64,000 nucleotides of DNA from Flavobacteriales bacterium (GTDB lineage: Bacteria; Bacteroidota; Bacteroidia; Flavobacteriales_D; Crocinitomicaceae): assembly GCA_947497485.1 (NCBI GenBank), contig CANMHB010000003.1, forward strand, positions 186,001-250,000, given 5' to 3'. This document shows positions 44,690 to 54,190 of the stretch, in pieces. Under the pieces are notes generated by a model. It did no database searches, was not told the DNA's origin, and was given only the letters and a program-made list of their open reading frames with translations. The first letter of the stretch is position 1, and the number at the start of each line of letters is the position of its first letter. A program made the position numbers and the translations under genes.

Positions 44690-45946
44690 TTAAACTTTAC
44701 TTTTATTCAAAAGTAGACGAATTTCATTAATTCTAGGAAAAACAACAAATCTTCCTCCTTCTTTTAAATAAAAATAAATTACCACGCACGATGTAGCACA
44801 GTATGAGCATACAGCAATAATTGATGCCAAATAAATATCCAAGCTTTTGAAGTAAATCCATGAAAGCACACCAGTAATTAGGAAGCCCACAAACGAGGCG
44901 ACTGCATTAACATAGTATTTTCCTAAACCTGAAAAATAATGACCTAAAATAAGTGCGTAGTTAAAAATAAAAATACCTGGAGCCATTAATCTTATGATTT
45001 TGTTTACTTCTTGAAATTCATTTCCAAACATCCAAACGAAAAACGAAGATGGAATAACCACCGCAATTAGCAATGCAATAAACGCAAGCGATAGCCCAAG
45101 TTTTGTAAGCTTTTCAGTTAACTTCATCGCGTAAGCTTTGTCATTGCTATTTGAAATTCGAGCATACTGATAAAGTGAGATACTACTCGTTATCATCCAG
45201 ATTGATTCAACAATTGACAATCCATTCGAGTATACTCCTACCGATTTACCACCAGCGTTTGCATCCAGTAAGAAGTAACTCAATCGAAAACTCAATAATT
45301 GAAAAATATGAGCCAACTGATTCTGGAATCCATAATAAAACAAGGATTTATATGTAGGAATCACATCTGAAAACTGAAATACGTCATTTTTTGAAATCTC
45401 ACCTTTAACGAATATCAAACTTAAAATTGCTGCCAAAGTATAGGCAACGTATAGCGCGATAAAATAATCCGACAAACTTGGATTTAAACCAAAATAAAAT
45501 TGTTTGATAATTACGACCAATGATAAAAAAGGAATTAAAAAATTAACCAAATTACTTTTTGAAATTTTCTCTTTTCCGATAAGAACAGCAGAATTTATTG
45601 CTGCAATAGAATTTATTCCACTTAAAATTGAAATGGATAGGTTGTACCTCATTGAAAAGCCAGGAACAAAAGTTAGAAAGAGGTAACAAAATAAACTTAC
45701 GAGAATGGTCCAACTATACGATGTAAATAAAACACTTTTCAGACCAAGTCTTGGAGTAAGGTAAACAATTGCAGCACCGCCAATCAAATTGCTTATCAAT
45801 AAAATAAAGGTAATTGTTGCTAAAACAATGCTTTGCTCTCCCTTGCCACTAGCACCTAAGAATTGAGAAACTAAAATAGCTATCAATAAATTGGCTAAGG
45901 CTGAAAAAAAACGAACGGAAAAATTACCAGCAATGACTTTCAACAT
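44690..45946 (-). CDS. Polysaccharide flippase (Wzx/MATE-like)
   Basis: A 418-residue inner-membrane protein with about 12 helices. The N-terminus GNFSVRFFSALANLLIAILVSQFLGASGKGE matches oligosaccharide flippases (MOP superfamily, Wzx-like), which move lipid-linked glycan units to the periplasm. It lies between a methyltransferase gene and a glycosyltransferase gene, so the three probably serve the same surface glycan. Confidence 0.92.
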   Translation of the reverse strand: MLKVIAGNFSVRFFSALANLLIAILVSQFLGASGKGEQSIVLATITFILLISNLIGGAAIVYLTPRLGLKSVLFTSYSWTILVSLFCYLFLTFVPGFSMRYNLSISILSGINSIAAINSAVLIGKEKISKSNLVNFLIPFLSLVVIIKQFYFGLNPSLSDYFIALYVAYTLAAILSLIFVKGEISKNDVFQFSDVIPTYKSLFYYGFQNQLAHIFQLLSFRLSYFLLDANAGGKSVGVYSNGLSIVESIWMITSSISLYQYARISNSNDKAYAMKLTEKLTKLGLSLAFIALLIAVVIPSSFFVWMFGNEFQEVNKIIRLMAPGIFIFNYALILGHYFSGLGKYYVNAVASFVGFLITGVLSWIYFKSLDIYLASIIAVCSYCATSCVVIYFYLKEGGRFVVFPRINEIRLLLNKSKV

Positions 45947-45978
45947 CTTTCTAATCCTTAAACTATTTTAACGGCCAA

Positions 45979-47148
45979 TTATTGCCTATTAATTACTTTT
46001 TCGTAGACTTCATGGAATTTCGTTGAAACCGCTTCATAACTAAAATGATTCAAAGCATACGTTCGAATTTGTTCCGAACGAAAATCATATTTATCATTTA
46101 TAAAATCGATTAAGGCCGTAAGAAGAGCAGCTTCGTCTCCCCTATTTACAAGTATTCCATTATCTGAATGGACGTGCTCCGGAATACCATTTACATTGGT
46201 TGATATCACTGGAATACCACACATAAAAGACTCTGCGATTACGCAAGGAAAATTTTCATAATTACTAAAAAGAACGAGCGCATCGCTGTCTTGAATCATT
46301 TGAGAAATCTCTTCTGTGGTTTTCGTTGAATGAAACGTAATGAATTCATCCAAAACTAATTTTTTAGCCAAATCGATGGCATATTGATAATCACCGTCAC
46401 TAACAAAATTGAAATGGAAATTTGTTTTCTGCTTACTCAATTCAGCCAAAACACGCAGCATTCCTGAAATATTTTTATGTCGATCGTTGGCTGTTGAAAT
46501 ATGAATAAATTGCTTTTTATCTGTTTGAACTTTATTTTTATTCGGTGCGAATAATTTTGAGTCGGCTACATTCGAAATAATTGAAAAACGACTTTTTGGA
46601 CTAAGTAATTTCATATTACTTTTCAAATTCTCACTCACTGGAAGCAAAAAATCAGCATTTCTAAGAATAAATCGACATAATTTCAGAATATGTTTGGGGT
46701 AAACATTATCTCCTCCAACGTGTAACCCTGTTGAATTTTCCGTAACCACGTACGGAATTTTGTATATCCATTTCAACCAAACCGCCCATATTCCAAGTGG
46801 GTAAACAATATTCAAATGCACTATGTCAGGCTTACCCATTTTTGATTTCACAAGCGCATAACCTGCATTAAAAGCCTTCACATGAGCGATGAAGTTTCTA
46901 ATTAAATTGAAAATGTAAAATCCCTTGATTCGCTTCGGGTAATAGATAATTATTTCCTCTAAATTATTGCCGATATTCTGAACAAACCTCTGTTTTTGAG
47001 TGCTTGAATCAGGAAATATAGCAAGTGTGATTACATCATTTTGGATCGAAATGGATTCAGCGTGTTTCTGAACAAAATTACCTAAAGTTGGGTTAAAATC
47101 ATTCGGATACCACGAACAGATATTTAAAACTTTGAATCTTCGATTCAT
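45979..47148 (-). CDS. Family 4 glycosyltransferase
   Basis: A 389-residue GT-B glycosyltransferase of the GT4 type. The N-terminal half has ICSWYPNDFNPTLGNFVQKHAE, DIVHLNIVYPLGIWA and the C-terminal half has STANDRHKNISGMLRVL and the nucleotide-sugar motif ESFMCGIPVISTNVNGIPE. It transfers a sugar from a nucleotide donor with retention; donor and acceptor are unknown. It starts three bases after the cysteine desulfurase gene ends. Confidence 0.93.
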   Translation of the reverse strand: MNRRFKVLNICSWYPNDFNPTLGNFVQKHAESISIQNDVITLAIFPDSSTQKQRFVQNIGNNLEEIIIYYPKRIKGFYIFNLIRNFIAHVKAFNAGYALVKSKMGKPDIVHLNIVYPLGIWAVWLKWIYKIPYVVTENSTGLHVGGDNVYPKHILKLCRFILRNADFLLPVSENLKSNMKLLSPKSRFSIISNVADSKLFAPNKNKVQTDKKQFIHISTANDRHKNISGMLRVLAELSKQKTNFHFNFVSDGDYQYAIDLAKKLVLDEFITFHSTKTTEEISQMIQDSDALVLFSNYENFPCVIAESFMCGIPVISTNVNGIPEHVHSDNGILVNRGDEAALLTALIDFINDKYDFRSEQIRTYALNHFSYEAVSTKFHEVYEKVINRQ

Positions 47149-47151
47149 TGA

Positions 47152-48291
47152 TTATGCTAGGTTTAGTTCAAAGGCCGATTTTAATTGTTCTAGCGCAAAA
47201 TCAATCTCTTCTTTGGTTGTGTAGCGCGAGAATGAAAAACGAACATTTGGTCTGCTCATGTCTGCTTGAATTCCTTCCAACACATGCGAACCTTTCGTAG
47301 CTCCAGATGTGCATGCACTTCCTCCACTTACTGCAACGCCTTTTAAATCTAGCGTAAACAAAAGCATTCCGGCTTTGTCAGTTTTAGGCAAGCAAACATT
47401 CAACACGGTATAAAGGGATTTTACCGGGTCAATTTCTCCATGGAAATCAACATCCGAAAACATTTCTTTCAATCGTTCAATCATGTATGACTTTAAAGAT
47501 TGAACATGCTTTTGGTGTCCTTCAACATCTTCGTAAGCCAATTCAATTGCTTTTGCTAATCCAACAATTCCGTAAATATTTTCTGTTCCACCTCGTAAAC
47601 CGCGTTCCTGTGAACCACCATGAATGAATGAACCAACCTTTGTTTTCTTGTTCACATACAAAAAGCCTATTCCTTTTGGACCATGAAATTTATGGGCTGC
47701 ACAGGTAATAAAATCAATATCCAAATCTTGTAAGTCAAACGTGTAATGCCCCATCGTCTGAACCGTATCCGAATGGAAATAAGCACTGTATTTTCTACAA
47801 ATTTCTGATACTTTTTTCAAAGGCAACAACGTCGCAATTTCGTTATTAGCATGCATCAAGGAAACCAAAGTTGGAATTCCATCTTTTAGTAAGTATTCCA
47901 AATGGGTTAAATCAACATTTCCTTTGGCATCGACATTAACCAATTGCATAGCAACATGACCAAATTTTGCCAACGATTCAACCGTATGACCCACCGCGTG
48001 ATGCTCAATGTTCGTGGTAATAATTCGTTTGACTCCCAACTCAAAAACGGATGCATGCAAAGCCATGTTATCTGCTTCTGTTCCACCAGACATAAAAATG
48101 ATTTCTGAAGCCTGGCAATTCAACTGTTTCGCAATGGTTCTGCGCGAAGTTTCAATCAACGCTTTCGCATTGCGACCATAAAAATGAGTTGATGAAGGAT
48201 TTCCAAATGTTTCTTTCAACACCGGCAACATGGCTTCCACAACTTCAGGAGCAATTGGCGTGGTAGCTGCATTATCAAGATAAACGCGCAT
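47152..48291 (-). CDS. Cysteine desulfurase (NifS/IscS family)
   Basis: A 379-residue PLP enzyme that releases sulfur from cysteine as a protein persulfide for Fe-S clusters or tRNA thiolation. The PLP lysine lies in CAAHKFHGPKGIGF, and the active-site cysteine in SGGSACTSGATKGSHVL. It is of the NifS/IscS group I type because of the short loop around the cysteine. No iscU or other Fe-S genes are close, and the exact name (iscS or nifS) is not assigned. Confidence 0.94.
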   Translation of the reverse strand: MRVYLDNAATTPIAPEVVEAMLPVLKETFGNPSSTHFYGRNAKALIETSRRTIAKQLNCQASEIIFMSGGTEADNMALHASVFELGVKRIITTNIEHHAVGHTVESLAKFGHVAMQLVNVDAKGNVDLTHLEYLLKDGIPTLVSLMHANNEIATLLPLKKVSEICRKYSAYFHSDTVQTMGHYTFDLQDLDIDFITCAAHKFHGPKGIGFLYVNKKTKVGSFIHGGSQERGLRGGTENIYGIVGLAKAIELAYEDVEGHQKHVQSLKSYMIERLKEMFSDVDFHGEIDPVKSLYTVLNVCLPKTDKAGMLLFTLDLKGVAVSGGSACTSGATKGSHVLEGIQADMSRPNVRFSFSRYTTKEEIDFALEQLKSAFELNLA

Positions 48292-48533
48292 TTAAAAACT
48301 TTTGACGAAGATAAGAAATTAGTTCAAGATATTGATTCAGAATGCTCCATCCTTAATCACATCCACCAAAGAAGGATACACAAAGTCGATCGGCAATTTC
48401 CTCTTTATCTTGAAAGATAATTTTCTTTCCAAGTCAAAACAAATATTTTGAAGAAATGATTTTATTCAATTTGTTGCTTAGTTATGTCTATTGCTCTTAC
48501 CTGGCCCTATGATTTTCTTTACACAATCTTTAT
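48292..48533. other. Intergenic stretch with a relic of an acs 3' end
   Basis: Bases 48337-48381 on the minus strand encode VYPSLVDVIKDGAF followed by TGA, nearly the same as the end of Acs (DPSLVDVIKEGAF). The frame stays open upstream to about 48468 but has no start. The rest of the 242 bases shows no gene. The relic and the intact acs 3' end flank the YhcG-type gene. Confidence 0.65.
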
Positions 48534-49601
48534 TTAATCCTGTTCTTTACTTGTGTTTTGATTAAATAACTGTCTTTTGATTTCTAATTCTTGATGAAGT
48601 TTATCTTTTAGCAATTGACGATCCGGTAGTTCTGTCAAATATTCTGCTACTTTAATTCCTGCTTTTTCAAGTTGCAAAAGTTCTATTTGTTCATACCCAC
48701 CTTCAGCACACAATATCAAACCCAAAGGCGTTTCCTCTCCTTCTTGTTTTTCGTATTTGTCTAACCAACGAAGATATAACTCCATTTGTCCTTTATAAGA
48801 GGCTTTAAACTTTCCTAGTTTTAATTCGATAGCAATTAGTCTCTTTAATTTTCTATGGTAAAAAAGTAAGTCGAGGTAAAAATCTTCCCCATCAATTATC
48901 ATTCTTTTTTGTCGTTCTACAAATGTAAACCCTACTCCAAGTTCCATTATAAATTGTTCCAAAGAAGTGATTAGACTATCTTCCAGGCTTTTCTCGCTAT
49001 ACATACCTTTCAATCCAGCAAAGTCTAAAAAGTATGGACTTTTAAAGATTAAGTCTGGTGAAATATTTTCGCCCGAACTCATTTTCTCTAATTCTTTTTT
49101 AATTATTTTTTCAGGCTTTCCACTTATCAAAGAACGCTCATATAACATACCGTCAATTTTTTCTCTCAATTGTTTCGTACTCCATTTTTCATAAATAGAC
49201 ATTTGTGTGTAAAAGTCCCTTTGAATATTATTCTTAACAATTAATAATTCGATAAAGTGTGACCAACTTAATTTTGTCGCCAGCTCCGACACTATTTGAA
49301 AATCAGGAAAAAGTATAGCAAATTTCATCATTCTTCTGATATTTCGTTCTTGAAATCCACGCTCACCAAATTGCATTTGTAATTTGGTCGCCAGCTGCGA
49401 CACAATTTGTTTTCCATAGGCGGAACGATCATCATTAGGTAATTCACTTATTATCCTATTTCCAATTTGCCAGTACATTAAAGTTAGCGAACTATTAGTG
49501 GTTTGTGCAACAAAAGAGCGTGCCTTTTCGATAACTTTACATATATCAACGTAAAGGTTTGAAATAGATTTTTCTGGTTCCATGCCGGTTGCATTTTGCA
49601 T
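48534..49601 (-). CDS. YhcG/DUF1016-type PD-(D/E)XK nuclease
   Basis: A 355-residue protein of the YhcG (DUF1016) family. The N-terminal domain (SLTLMYWQIGNRIISEL ... SWSHFIELLIV) is the DUF1016-N helical domain; the C-terminal nuclease has the D and ExK residues in FYLDLLFYHRKLKRLIAIELKLGKF, so the PD-(D/E)XK site looks intact. YhcG genes are common near restriction-modification loci and vary between strains. Here it stands alone, wedged between acs and an acs-end relic. A possible accessory insertion. Confidence 0.9.
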   Translation of the reverse strand: MQNATGMEPEKSISNLYVDICKVIEKARSFVAQTTNSSLTLMYWQIGNRIISELPNDDRSAYGKQIVSQLATKLQMQFGERGFQERNIRRMMKFAILFPDFQIVSELATKLSWSHFIELLIVKNNIQRDFYTQMSIYEKWSTKQLREKIDGMLYERSLISGKPEKIIKKELEKMSSGENISPDLIFKSPYFLDFAGLKGMYSEKSLEDSLITSLEQFIMELGVGFTFVERQKRMIIDGEDFYLDLLFYHRKLKRLIAIELKLGKFKASYKGQMELYLRWLDKYEKQEGEETPLGLILCAEGGYEQIELLQLEKAGIKVAEYLTELPDRQLLKDKLHQELEIKRQLFNQNTSKEQD

Positions 49602-49670
49602 AAATTTATTTAGATAATGTTGAAATTATTTTTCTTCTAGGAAATGGTTATCTTACATTTTCAATCACGC

Positions 49671-51584
49671 TCAAAAAGCCCCCTCCTTAATTACATCGAC
49701 CAAAGATGGATCCAATAATGTCGAAGTATCACCTAAATTTGAGGTATCACCTTCCGCAATTTTTCGTAAAATGCGGCGCATAATTTTTCCACTTCGAGTT
49801 TTTGGAAGTCCGGGAACGAATTGAATTTTATCCGGCTTTGCAATTGGACCAATTACTCGAGAAACCGTTTGAATGATGTCTTTTTTAGTCAATTCGGCAT
49901 CGCCGTGTGTGTTATCAAAAATCACATAGGCATAAATTCCTTGTCCTTTGATGTCGTGCGGGTAACCGACAACGGCGCTTTCAATTACACCTGTATGCAT
50001 GTTGATTGCATTCTCCACTTCCGCTGTTCCAATGCGATGTCCGCTGACATTCAACACATCATCTACCCTACCCGTAATGCGGTAATTTCCTGTTTCATCG
50101 CGGTAACAACCGTCTCCAGTAAAGTATTTATTGTCGTAAACTGAAAAATACGTTTGACGACAGCGCTCGTGGTCACCATAGGTTGTGCGAATCATTCCCG
50201 GCCAAGGAAATTTAATGCAGAGATTTCCAGAAACGTCATTTCCTTGAATTTCATTCCCGGAATCATCAACCAAGCACGGTTGAACTCCCGGCAAAGGCAG
50301 CGTAGCATAAGAAGGAATTCCAGGAGTGACATTCGCCAAATTAGAAATCATAATTCCACCTGTTTCCGTTTGCCACCACGTATCCACCACAGGACAATTT
50401 TCCTTTCCAATATGTTTATTGTACCAATGCCAAGCTTCCTCATTTATAGGCTCACCCACAGAACCTAATACTTTTAGTGAACTTAAATCTTTGTCATTGA
50501 TAGTATCCAAGCCAAATCCCATCAAACTTCGAATTGCCGTTGGTGCAGTATATAAAATATCCACTTTGTATTTTTGAACGATTTCCCAAAAACGACCTGC
50601 ATCCGGCCACGTTGGGATTCCCTCAAACATCAAGGTGGTTGCTCCTGCACTCAATGGACCGTAAACAATGTAGCTGTGTCCGGTAATCCAACCAATGTCC
50701 GCAGTACAAAAATGAACTTGTCCGGGTTGGTATTGAAATACATTGACAAAGGTGTAATTTGTCCAAACCATGTATCCGGCGGTTGTATGAACCACTCCTT
50801 TTGGTTTACCCGTTGAACCCGAAGTATAAAGAATAAAAAGAATGTCCTCGGCATCCATTGCTTCCGGCTCACAGTATTGCTGTCCCTGTTCGACAACTTT
50901 ATCCATTTCATCACTCCACCATACATCACGTCCTTTAAGCATGCTAACAGGTGTGTGAGTTCTCAGGTAAACGATGACTTTTTTAACCGTTTGATTTCTA
51001 ATCAACGCATCATCCACCACATTTTTCAGTGGAATGTCTTTTGGACCGCGAAAAGCCCCATCACAAGTTATAATAAATTCAGATTGAGCATCTTCCAAGC
51101 GATCAGCAATTGCCTGCGCTGAAAAGCCACCAAAAATAACTGAATGGATTGCACCAATTCGAGCGCAAGCCAAAGTTGCAATGGCTAATTCTGGAATCAT
51201 TCCCATGTAAATACACACACGGTCTCCTTTTTGAACTCCATTGTTCTTCAATACATTGGCAAATTGATTAACTTTATCGTAAAGCTCCTGATACGTCAAA
51301 CTAAGATTGTCTTCTTTTGGATTATTCGACTCCCAAAGAATTGCAGGAACATCCGCATTTTTCGCTAAATGTCGATCCAAGCAGTTTTCGGTTATGTTTA
51401 ATTTTCCTCCTTCAAACCACTTAACACTTGGCGTTTTAAAATCCCAACTCAAAACATTTTCCCATTTCTTTTTCCAAACAAAATGATTTGCAATTTCAGC
51501 CCAGAATTTTTCTGGTTGTTCAATACTTTGCTTGTAATGTTCTTGGTATTCTTCGATTGATTTGATTTGATAAGGGTAATTCAT
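49671..51584 (-). CDS. acs: Acetyl-CoA synthetase
   Basis: AMP-forming acetate-CoA ligase, about 637 residues. Family motifs: YTSGSTGKPKGVVHT (AMP-binding P-loop), DTWWQTETGG, and the C-terminal TRSGKIMRRILRKIAEG with the lysine that is acetylated for control in many bacteria. The frame extends to TTG 51638, but ATG 51584 (MNYPYQIKSIEEYQ) matches the family start. A minus-strand TAAATTTG box ends six bases before this ATG. Confidence 0.96.
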   Translation of the reverse strand: MNYPYQIKSIEEYQEHYKQSIEQPEKFWAEIANHFVWKKKWENVLSWDFKTPSVKWFEGGKLNITENCLDRHLAKNADVPAILWESNNPKEDNLSLTYQELYDKVNQFANVLKNNGVQKGDRVCIYMGMIPELAIATLACARIGAIHSVIFGGFSAQAIADRLEDAQSEFIITCDGAFRGPKDIPLKNVVDDALIRNQTVKKVIVYLRTHTPVSMLKGRDVWWSDEMDKVVEQGQQYCEPEAMDAEDILFILYTSGSTGKPKGVVHTTAGYMVWTNYTFVNVFQYQPGQVHFCTADIGWITGHSYIVYGPLSAGATTLMFEGIPTWPDAGRFWEIVQKYKVDILYTAPTAIRSLMGFGLDTINDKDLSSLKVLGSVGEPINEEAWHWYNKHIGKENCPVVDTWWQTETGGIMISNLANVTPGIPSYATLPLPGVQPCLVDDSGNEIQGNDVSGNLCIKFPWPGMIRTTYGDHERCRQTYFSVYDNKYFTGDGCYRDETGNYRITGRVDDVLNVSGHRIGTAEVENAINMHTGVIESAVVGYPHDIKGQGIYAYVIFDNTHGDAELTKKDIIQTVSRVIGPIAKPDKIQFVPGLPKTRSGKIMRRILRKIAEGDTSNLGDTSTLLDPSLVDVIKEGAF

Positions 51585-51917
51585 GGTTGTCAAATTTACA
51601 TATCTAAAATTAGCGAAAGAAGTGAAAGAAAAAACCAAAATAGTACATTCTTAACATATTTATTTTTAACTACCTTGTGAGTTTAAATAGCAAAACATTG
51701 AATACTAATAAATCAAACTCTTTTTTTTATTTACTTACTTTTTTCCAAAGCAAAAAAAGCAAAGCAAAGCGAAGCAGCAACGAAGTTAAAAAGTGCATTT
51801 TACTTTCATAAGGTATTTCCTTCGGAACACTTGTTTATTTCGCTTCGTGCTTTGGTTCTATTACTCAAGCAAAGCTTTCGCGAACAGCAACTGCGCTCAA
51901 AACTTCATTAATACTTA
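51585..51917. other. Gene-free region with unusual composition
   Basis: No supported gene. The first part holds the acs promoter. From about 51745 to 51900 the composition changes to repeated AAGCAAAGC and CGAAGC motifs, with imperfect inverted repeats including CCAAAGCA (51745-51752) and TGCTTTGG (51848-51855). It stays open in one plus-strand frame without a start codon. It may be a deletion scar or a dispersed repeat. Confidence 0.5.
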
Positions 51918-52901
51918 ATGAAAGTTTGGGACTCACAATTAATATTGAAAAAAATGAAAATCCTTAATTTCTATCAACTTGGAGAATTTTTCGAAAAGAA
52001 CCAAAACAAAAACATTGGCTTATCCCCTACTTTTATAGAGCAAGTTAAAAGTGAATTTCATTTACTATCAAAAGAATTCATCAAAACCAAATTTAAAATC
52101 AGGGATAAATTTTCGCATAAAGGAACCTATGGGCATGCATTGATAATTTCAGGTTCTATAGGCAAAATGGGAGCTTGTGTTTTAAGCACGAAAGCGGCGT
52201 TGCGTTCTGGTGTCGGTTTGGTAACCGCCTTTGTTCCAAAATGTGGACTGGAAATACTTCAAATGACCAATCCAGAAGCCATGTGTGAATTAAGTTTGGA
52301 AGAAAATTACCTTGCTAGTGATTTGAATTGGAAAAAATACAATGCAATTGGAATTGGGCCCGGAATCGGAAAAGAAATAAAAACGATGCAATTAATTGAA
52401 CATTTGTTTACTCATTATGACGGACCAATGGTAATTGATGCCGATGCATTAAATCTGATTTCAGAATACGATTCGTTGTTTGATAAAATCCCCAAGAATG
52501 CTGTTTTAACACCGCACCCAAAAGAATTTGATCGCCTTTTCGGGAGGTCTGAATCCGCAGAACAACGATTAATCAAACAAAGAGCATCTTCGAAAAAATT
52601 GGCTTGCTACATTTTATTAAAAGGGGCACATACTTCGATTTCAACTCCGGAAGGATGCGTTTACATTAACAATACGGGAAATTCAGGAATGGCCAAAGGC
52701 GGATCCGGAGATGTTTTAACCGGATTAATTAGCGGATTACTTGCCCAAGGATATTCTTCCTTGGATGCCAGTTTAATTGGTGTTTGGATTCATGGTTTGG
52801 CAGGTGATTTCGCAAAACAAAAGAAAAATGAAATTACGATGACGGCAATCGATTTGGTTGATGGTTTTACGGAAGCTTTTTCCTCATCAATTAGCCTCTA
52901 A
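51918..52901 (+). CDS. nnrD: ADP-dependent NAD(P)HX dehydratase, lacking the epimerase domain
   Basis: A 327-residue repair enzyme that dehydrates NAD(P)H hydrates. The carbohydrate-kinase-like domain is complete: KGTYGHALIISGS, GIGPGIGKE, VIDADALNL, TPHPKEF, LKGAHT and NTGNSGMAKGGSGDVLTG. In bifunctional Nnr proteins an epimerase domain of about 220 residues precedes it. Here residues 1-45 look like remnants: MKIL (residue 13 on) at the front and IGLSPTFIEQ at the junction. Either ATG 51918 or 51954 could be the start. It is convergent with aroA, three bases between stops. Confidence 0.9.
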   Translation: MKVWDSQLILKKMKILNFYQLGEFFEKNQNKNIGLSPTFIEQVKSEFHLLSKEFIKTKFKIRDKFSHKGTYGHALIISGSIGKMGACVLSTKAALRSGVGLVTAFVPKCGLEILQMTNPEAMCELSLEENYLASDLNWKKYNAIGIGPGIGKEIKTMQLIEHLFTHYDGPMVIDADALNLISEYDSLFDKIPKNAVLTPHPKEFDRLFGRSESAEQRLIKQRASSKKLACYILLKGAHTSISTPEGCVYINNTGNSGMAKGGSGDVLTGLISGLLAQGYSSLDASLIGVWIHGLAGDFAKQKKNEITMTAIDLVDGFTEAFSSSISL

Positions 52902-52904
52902 ACT

Positions 52905-54167
52905 CTAGAGAATTTTGCAATTCAATTGCTCCAAGCATTCAAAAAAATCTGGAAATGACTTTTTCACTACCTCACTATTTTTAATCACAACTGATCCTGA
53001 TGTTGATGATAGTGCCATTATCGATGCAGCCATTGCTATGCGGTGATCCCCATGTGGATTAATCATTGCAGGATACACCTCATCAATTCCATTTATAATC
53101 ATTTCATTACCAACAATTTGAATTTTCGCCCCCAATTTTGTCAGTTCTGATTGAATCGTAGCAGCTCGATTACTTTCTTTGTAAATCAATCTGGAAACAC
53201 CTTTAATCTTTGATTCACCTTGAGCAAACGAGGCCAATACAGTCAATGGCGGAAATAAATCAGGACAATGTGTTGCATCAAATTCAAATGCTTTTGATTG
53301 ATTTTTAACAATCCGAATACCATTGTCAAGTAGAATTTCTGCTCCGAAATCCTTTAAAGCTTCGAGAATTTTTCGGTCCGCTTGCTTTGAATCTATGTTT
53401 AATCCATGAATAGTAATATCGCCTAGTATAGATGCAGCAACTAGAAAGAAAGAAGCACTGCTCCAATCTCCTTCGATTGAAATTTCAGTTTCCTTTAAAT
53501 TATATGGCCCTGAAAATTGAATTTTGTTATTTTCAAATTTCAAATCAACTCCAAAATTTCGCAAAACGTCCAAAGTAAGCTCGATGTATGGAATACTTGT
53601 TGGGTTTACTACTTCTATCGTTTCATTTCTCAATAAAGGAGAGGCGATATAGCCAAGAATTAATCCTGTTACAAACTGTGAACTCAGCGATCCATCAATT
53701 TGAATTGATTTAGGTATCAATGGACCTTTCATTTGAAAAGGAAGTTTCCCCTGATTCGATTGAAAATCAGCTCCTAGAGAAGTCATTAATTCATCAAATT
53801 GATCCATTGGGCGATTCAAGATGCTACCTTCTCCTGTAAGCTCAAGTGTCGATCTGAAATTAGCCAAAATTGGAGTCATCATTCTGGTTGCTAGTCCTGA
53901 CTCATTAATATTGAGTGATGGCATACCCTCATTTTTGAAATCTATTCCTTGAATTTTTATTTCATCTTCATTTTGTAATACTCTTGCACCAGCATCTTTA
54001 ATTAATTGGAAGACAGCTAATTCATCATCTGAATTTCCAAAGTTTTTTATCAAAGTAGTTTCCTGACTAATCAGAGCGCACGCTAGAACCCGTTGAGCAT
54101 GGCTTTTGGAAGGGGGAATTTTTAAAGAACCTTCAACCTTAATTACATTTGATATTATTTTTTCCAT
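52905..54167 (-). CDS. aroA: 3-phosphoshikimate 1-carboxyvinyltransferase
   Basis: EPSP synthase, joining shikimate-3-phosphate and phosphoenolpyruvate. The 420-residue protein has KIPPSKSHAQRVLACALI (substrate-binding Lys-Ser-Arg), NESGLATRM, LSSQFVTGLIL, DWSSASFFLVAA, ESNRAATI and HGDHRIAMAASIMAL. It is the fourth gene of the asnA-pheA-DAHPS/CM-aroA operon, 23 bases after the DAHP synthase gene. Stop codons of aroA and nnrD are almost adjacent, and no terminator hairpin was seen between them. Confidence 0.96.
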   Translation of the reverse strand: MEKIISNVIKVEGSLKIPPSKSHAQRVLACALISQETTLIKNFGNSDDELAVFQLIKDAGARVLQNEDEIKIQGIDFKNEGMPSLNINESGLATRMMTPILANFRSTLELTGEGSILNRPMDQFDELMTSLGADFQSNQGKLPFQMKGPLIPKSIQIDGSLSSQFVTGLILGYIASPLLRNETIEVVNPTSIPYIELTLDVLRNFGVDLKFENNKIQFSGPYNLKETEISIEGDWSSASFFLVAASILGDITIHGLNIDSKQADRKILEALKDFGAEILLDNGIRIVKNQSKAFEFDATHCPDLFPPLTVLASFAQGESKIKGVSRLIYKESNRAATIQSELTKLGAKIQIVGNEMIINGIDEVYPAMINPHGDHRIAMAASIMALSSTSGSVVIKNSEVVKKSFPDFFECLEQLNCKIL

Positions 54168-54190
54168 CAGGCAGTTTGTAGAAATTAGGA

